Shown: positions 5,081 through 6,658 of the stretch, piece by piece
Layout of the letters: each line of letters starts with the position of its first letter
How positions within the stretch are numbered: the stretch's first letter is position 1
Source: Candidatus Ventricola intestinavium
Lineage (GTDB): Bacteria > Bacillota > Clostridia > Christensenellales > Aristaeellaceae
Direction of reading: 5' to 3'
DNA length: 6,658 bases
Assembly (NCBI GenBank): GCA_018715105.1
Contig: DVMG01000118.1
Span: 1 to 6,658, forward strand
The notes under the pieces: generated by a model
Databases searched by the model: none
What the model was told of the DNA's origin: nothing
What the model saw: only the letters and a program-made list of their open reading frames with translations
Translations under genes and position numbers: made by a program

Positions 5081-5099
5081 CGGCGGTTCGCTGCCGCCG
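5081..5099 (+). promoter_or_regulatory. Short G:C hairpin between ispH and rpsA
   Basis: CGGCGG (5081-5086) pairs with CCGCCG (5094-5099) around a 7-base loop, eight bases after the ispH stop. No T run follows (TGATTCAAT), so it is unlikely to terminate transcription. It may protect the upstream mRNA 3' end after processing. Confidence 0.4.
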
Positions 5100-5115
5100 T
5101 GATTCAATAAAGTAT

Positions 5116-5147
5116 GTATCATATCCGGGCAGGCCCGGTAGAGATAC
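5116..5147 (+). promoter_or_regulatory. Two-part hairpin directly upstream of the rpsA ribosome binding site
   Basis: GTATC (5116-5120) pairs with GATAC (5143-5147), and CCGGG (5125-5129) pairs with CCCGG (5134-5138) around the loop CAGG. A symmetric 4-by-4 internal loop (ATAT facing TAGA) separates the two stems. The hairpin ends three bases before AGGAGG (5151-5156). S1 represses its own mRNA in E. coli, so this is a plausible regulatory element. That role is inference. Confidence 0.5.
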
Positions 5148-5166
5148 TTGAGGAGGTTGTACCCGC

Positions 5167-6303
5167 ATGAACGACATGGAAAAGAATCTGGTTTCCGAAG
5201 GCAGCGAGGATTTTGCCGCGATGCTTGAGGAGACGATGATCAAGTTCCGCCCCGGTCAGGTTGTGAAAGGCGTCGTGGCTCAGGTGAGCGATGACGGTGT
5301 TGTCGTGAGCATTCCCGGTAAGGCTGATGGCTACATCAAAAAGAACGATCTGGTCACCACCGACTGCAAGGTTGACGACGAGATCGAGGCAGAAGTGGTC
5401 AAGCTCAACGACGGCGAAGGCTATGTGCTCCTCTCCGAGCGCAAGGTCATGGCCACAAAGAACTGGGAGAAGCTCGTCGCCGAATACGACACCGGCGCTT
5501 ATGTGGAGGCCACGGGGCGTGAAGCCGTCAACGGCGGCCTGATCGCCGACGTCATGGGTGTTCGTGCGTTCATCCCCGCTTCTCACCTTGCCCGCCGCTT
5601 TGTGGAAAACATCGGTGAGTTTGTCGGCAAGACGATGACCGTGAAGATCATCGAGGTGGACAAGGCCAAAAAGCGCATTGTCGCCAGCCGCAAGGCCTAC
5701 CTGCTGGATGAAAAGAAGAAGGCATGGGAAAAGATCGAGAAGGATCAGGTTGTGCACGGCATTGTGCGCCGCCTGACAGACTTCGGCGCGTTTGTGGACA
5801 TCGGCGGTGTGGACGGACTCATCCATGTGACGGATCTGGCCTGGCACCGTGTCAAGCATCCCTCTGAGATCGTGACGCCGGGCCAGGAAGTGGACGTCAA
5901 GATCATCGGCGTGGACAGGGAAAAGGAGCGCATTCAGCTGAGCCTGAAGGCGCTGCAGCCCCAGCCGTGGGATGTGGCCGAGGAGAAATACCCGGTGGAT
6001 TCCATCGTGGAAGGCAAGGTGGTGCGCATCACCACGTTCGGCGCATTTGTCGAGCTGGAGCCGGGCCTTGACGGCCTGGTGCACATCTCTCAGTGTGCGC
6101 TCAAGCGCATTGCAAAGGTGGAAGACGCCGTGCAGGTGGGCCAGACCGTGCGCGTGAAGGTGCTCAAGGTGGATAAGGAAGCCAAACGCATCAGCCTGTC
6201 CATCCGGGAGGCGCTGACCGAAGAGGTGGACTATAACGCCGAGGTGCAGGGCCTTGACTTTGAGGATGCGGAAGAAAACGAAGACACATTCGACGCCGAA
6301 TAA
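5167..6303 (+). CDS. rpsA: Ribosomal protein S1 homologue, four S1 domains
   Basis: RNA-binding protein with four S1 (OB-fold) domains at about 29-93, 110-176, 194-262 and 280-348, and an acidic tail (351-378). Its 378 residues are typical of short Firmicutes S1 homologues; E. coli S1 has six domains. Domain 3 carries the classic FGAFVDIGGVDGLIH and HPSEIVTPGQEV motifs, close to E. coli S1 domain 3. Domain 4 carries FGAFVELEPGLDGLVHIS. Domains 1 and 2 are more divergent, as in the ribosome-docking domains of S1. In E. coli S1 helps the 30S subunit load structured mRNA. Low-GC relatives often lack strict dependence on it, so the role here may be wider RNA binding. AGGAGG at 5151-5156 is ten bases before ATG, slightly long; a second ATG at 5176 is farther still. 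A strong terminator follows 16 bases after the stop. Confidence 0.96.
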   Translation: MNDMEKNLVSEGSEDFAAMLEETMIKFRPGQVVKGVVAQVSDDGVVVSIPGKADGYIKKNDLVTTDCKVDDEIEAEVVKLNDGEGYVLLSERKVMATKNWEKLVAEYDTGAYVEATGREAVNGGLIADVMGVRAFIPASHLARRFVENIGEFVGKTMTVKIIEVDKAKKRIVASRKAYLLDEKKKAWEKIEKDQVVHGIVRRLTDFGAFVDIGGVDGLIHVTDLAWHRVKHPSEIVTPGQEVDVKIIGVDREKERIQLSLKALQPQPWDVAEEKYPVDSIVEGKVVRITTFGAFVELEPGLDGLVHISQCALKRIAKVEDAVQVGQTVRVKVLKVDKEAKRISLSIREALTEEVDYNAEVQGLDFEDAEENEDTFDAE

Positions 6304-6319
6304 TCCGCATGGCGAACAG

Positions 6320-6357
6320 GAGCCGCGCAGACCGCTTAGGTTTACGCGGCTCTTTTT
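6320..6357 (+). terminator. Strong intrinsic terminator after rpsA
   Basis: GAGCCGCG (6320-6327) pairs perfectly with CGCGGCTC (6345-6352). After one mismatch the stem continues with AGACC (6329-6333) and GGTTT (6339-6343) around the loop GCTTA. A five-base T run (6353-6357) follows directly. It closes the cmk-plsC-ispH-rpsA block and separates it from ftsH. Confidence 0.9.
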
Positions 6358-6413
6358 AAAACAGGAGAAAACGCCCGCCGCAGGAAGAGCGCCGGCTGCA
6401 AAACGACATTTGG

Positions 6414-6443
6414 GAAACCCGGGCGTATCATTGGGCGGGTTTC
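6414..6443. repeat. Operator-like inverted repeat upstream of the ftsH promoter
   Basis: GAAACCCG (6414-6421) and CGGGTTTC (6436-6443) are perfect inverted copies. Their centres are 22 bp apart, about two helical turns, and they end two bases before the -35 box at 6446. This spacing suits a dimeric regulator. It does not match CIRCE or the CtsR box. On the minus strand no T run follows, so it is not an obvious terminator. Confidence 0.5.
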
Positions 6444-6445
6444 GA

Positions 6446-6474
6446 TTGACTTTTATGTATCTTCGGCGTATGAT
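6446..6474 (+). promoter_or_regulatory. Strong sigma-A promoter of ftsH
   Basis: TTGACT (6446-6451, five of six matches), an exact 17-bp spacer and TATGAT (6469-6474, five of six matches). Start is expected near 6481, inside a small palindrome (ATGAT-GCC-ATCAT, 6473-6485). The leader would be about 43 nt. Confidence 0.85.
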
Positions 6475-6490
6475 GATGCCATCATAAATC

Positions 6491-6508
6491 GGGGCACGAG
6501 GATGTCCC
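6491..6508 (+). promoter_or_regulatory. Small hairpin before the ftsH ribosome binding site
   Basis: GGGGCA (6491-6496) pairs with TGTCCC (6503-6508) over 6 bp, including one G.T wobble, with a 6-base loop. It ends two bases before AAAGGA (6511-6516), the Shine-Dalgarno site seven bases from ATG. The stem is short, so the effect may be slight. Confidence 0.35.
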
Positions 6509-6523
6509 TGAAAGGATAGAGAT

Positions 6524-6658
6524 ATGCACGAGAAGAAAAACCCCAACAAGCCTCTGATCGTCTATTATATCGTTGCGATTGTCGTGGTGATGCTGCTCAA
6601 TGCGCTGCTCTTCCCACGAATTGAGCGATACAGCGTAAAACAGGTGGAATATTCCGAG
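6524..6658 (+). CDS. ftsH: FtsH ATP-dependent zinc metalloprotease, N-terminal fragment
   Basis: Only 45 codons are inside the window; the frame stays open at the edge. The fragment starts MHEKKNPNKPLIVYYI. A hydrophobic segment at about 11-30 (LIVYYIVAIVVVMLLNALLF) is followed by PRIERYSVKQVEYSE. This matches the typical clostridial FtsH start: a short polar NPNKP-like head, the first transmembrane helix, then the beginning of the outer FtsH-ext domain with a V-x-Y-S motif. FtsH is a membrane-bound AAA+ protease that degrades misfolded membrane proteins and some regulators. The AAA and HEXXH zinc domains lie outside the window, so the call rests on the N-terminus alone. ATG is supported by AAAGGA seven bases upstream and by a strong promoter. 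Confidence 0.88.
   Translation, partial: MHEKKNPNKPLIVYYIVAIVVVMLLNALLFPRIERYSVKQVEYSE

Noticed and set aside
5119..6549. A 476-codon open frame on the minus strand opposite rpsA
   Set aside because: It is the antisense shadow of rpsA, whose four S1 domains are unmistakable. Its His/Leu-rich translation has no domain features, and it would cross the rpsA terminator and the ftsH promoter.

Overview
The window looks like a housekeeping stretch of a GC-rich member of the Firmicutes, most likely class Clostridia. Three things point there: the gene order cmk, plsC, ispH, rpsA, which is typical of clostridial chromosomes; strong AGGAGG-type ribosome binding sites; and a secreted protein with repeated bacterial SH3 domains and a Pro/Thr-rich linker. 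Placement below class level is a guess. I see no phage, transposon, CRISPR array, tRNA or rRNA.

Left part (1-2225, minus strand): two independent envelope genes. The first (141-1436) encodes a secreted multi-SH3b protein and ends at a 17-bp hairpin. The second (1684-2154) encodes a small membrane-anchored protein of unknown function. It has a near-consensus extended -10 promoter and a hairpin terminator.

Middle and right part (2330-6357, plus strand): an operon-like block with its own promoter at 2330-2359 and a leader of about 195 nt. The leader holds an intrinsic terminator and a mutually exclusive upstream hairpin, which is the layout of a transcription attenuator. The genes follow in order: cmk (CMP/dCMP kinase), plsC (acyltransferase of phospholipid synthesis, 17-bp overlap with cmk), ispH (last step of the MEP isoprenoid pathway) and rpsA (four-domain S1 protein). 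A candidate internal promoter lies before ispH, and a strong terminator follows rpsA. The block joins nucleotide, membrane-lipid and isoprenoid supply with translation.

Right edge: a strong sigma-A promoter (6446-6474), preceded by an operator-like inverted repeat, drives the start of ftsH, which runs off the window.

No gene here is a new system. The most interesting material is non-coding: the cmk leader, the hairpins placed just before the ribosome binding sites of cmk, ispH, rpsA and ftsH, and the palindrome upstream of ftsH. On the protein side, the unusual points are a charged 65-residue N-terminal extension on PlsC, a probable decayed fifth SH3 domain, and the orphan membrane protein.
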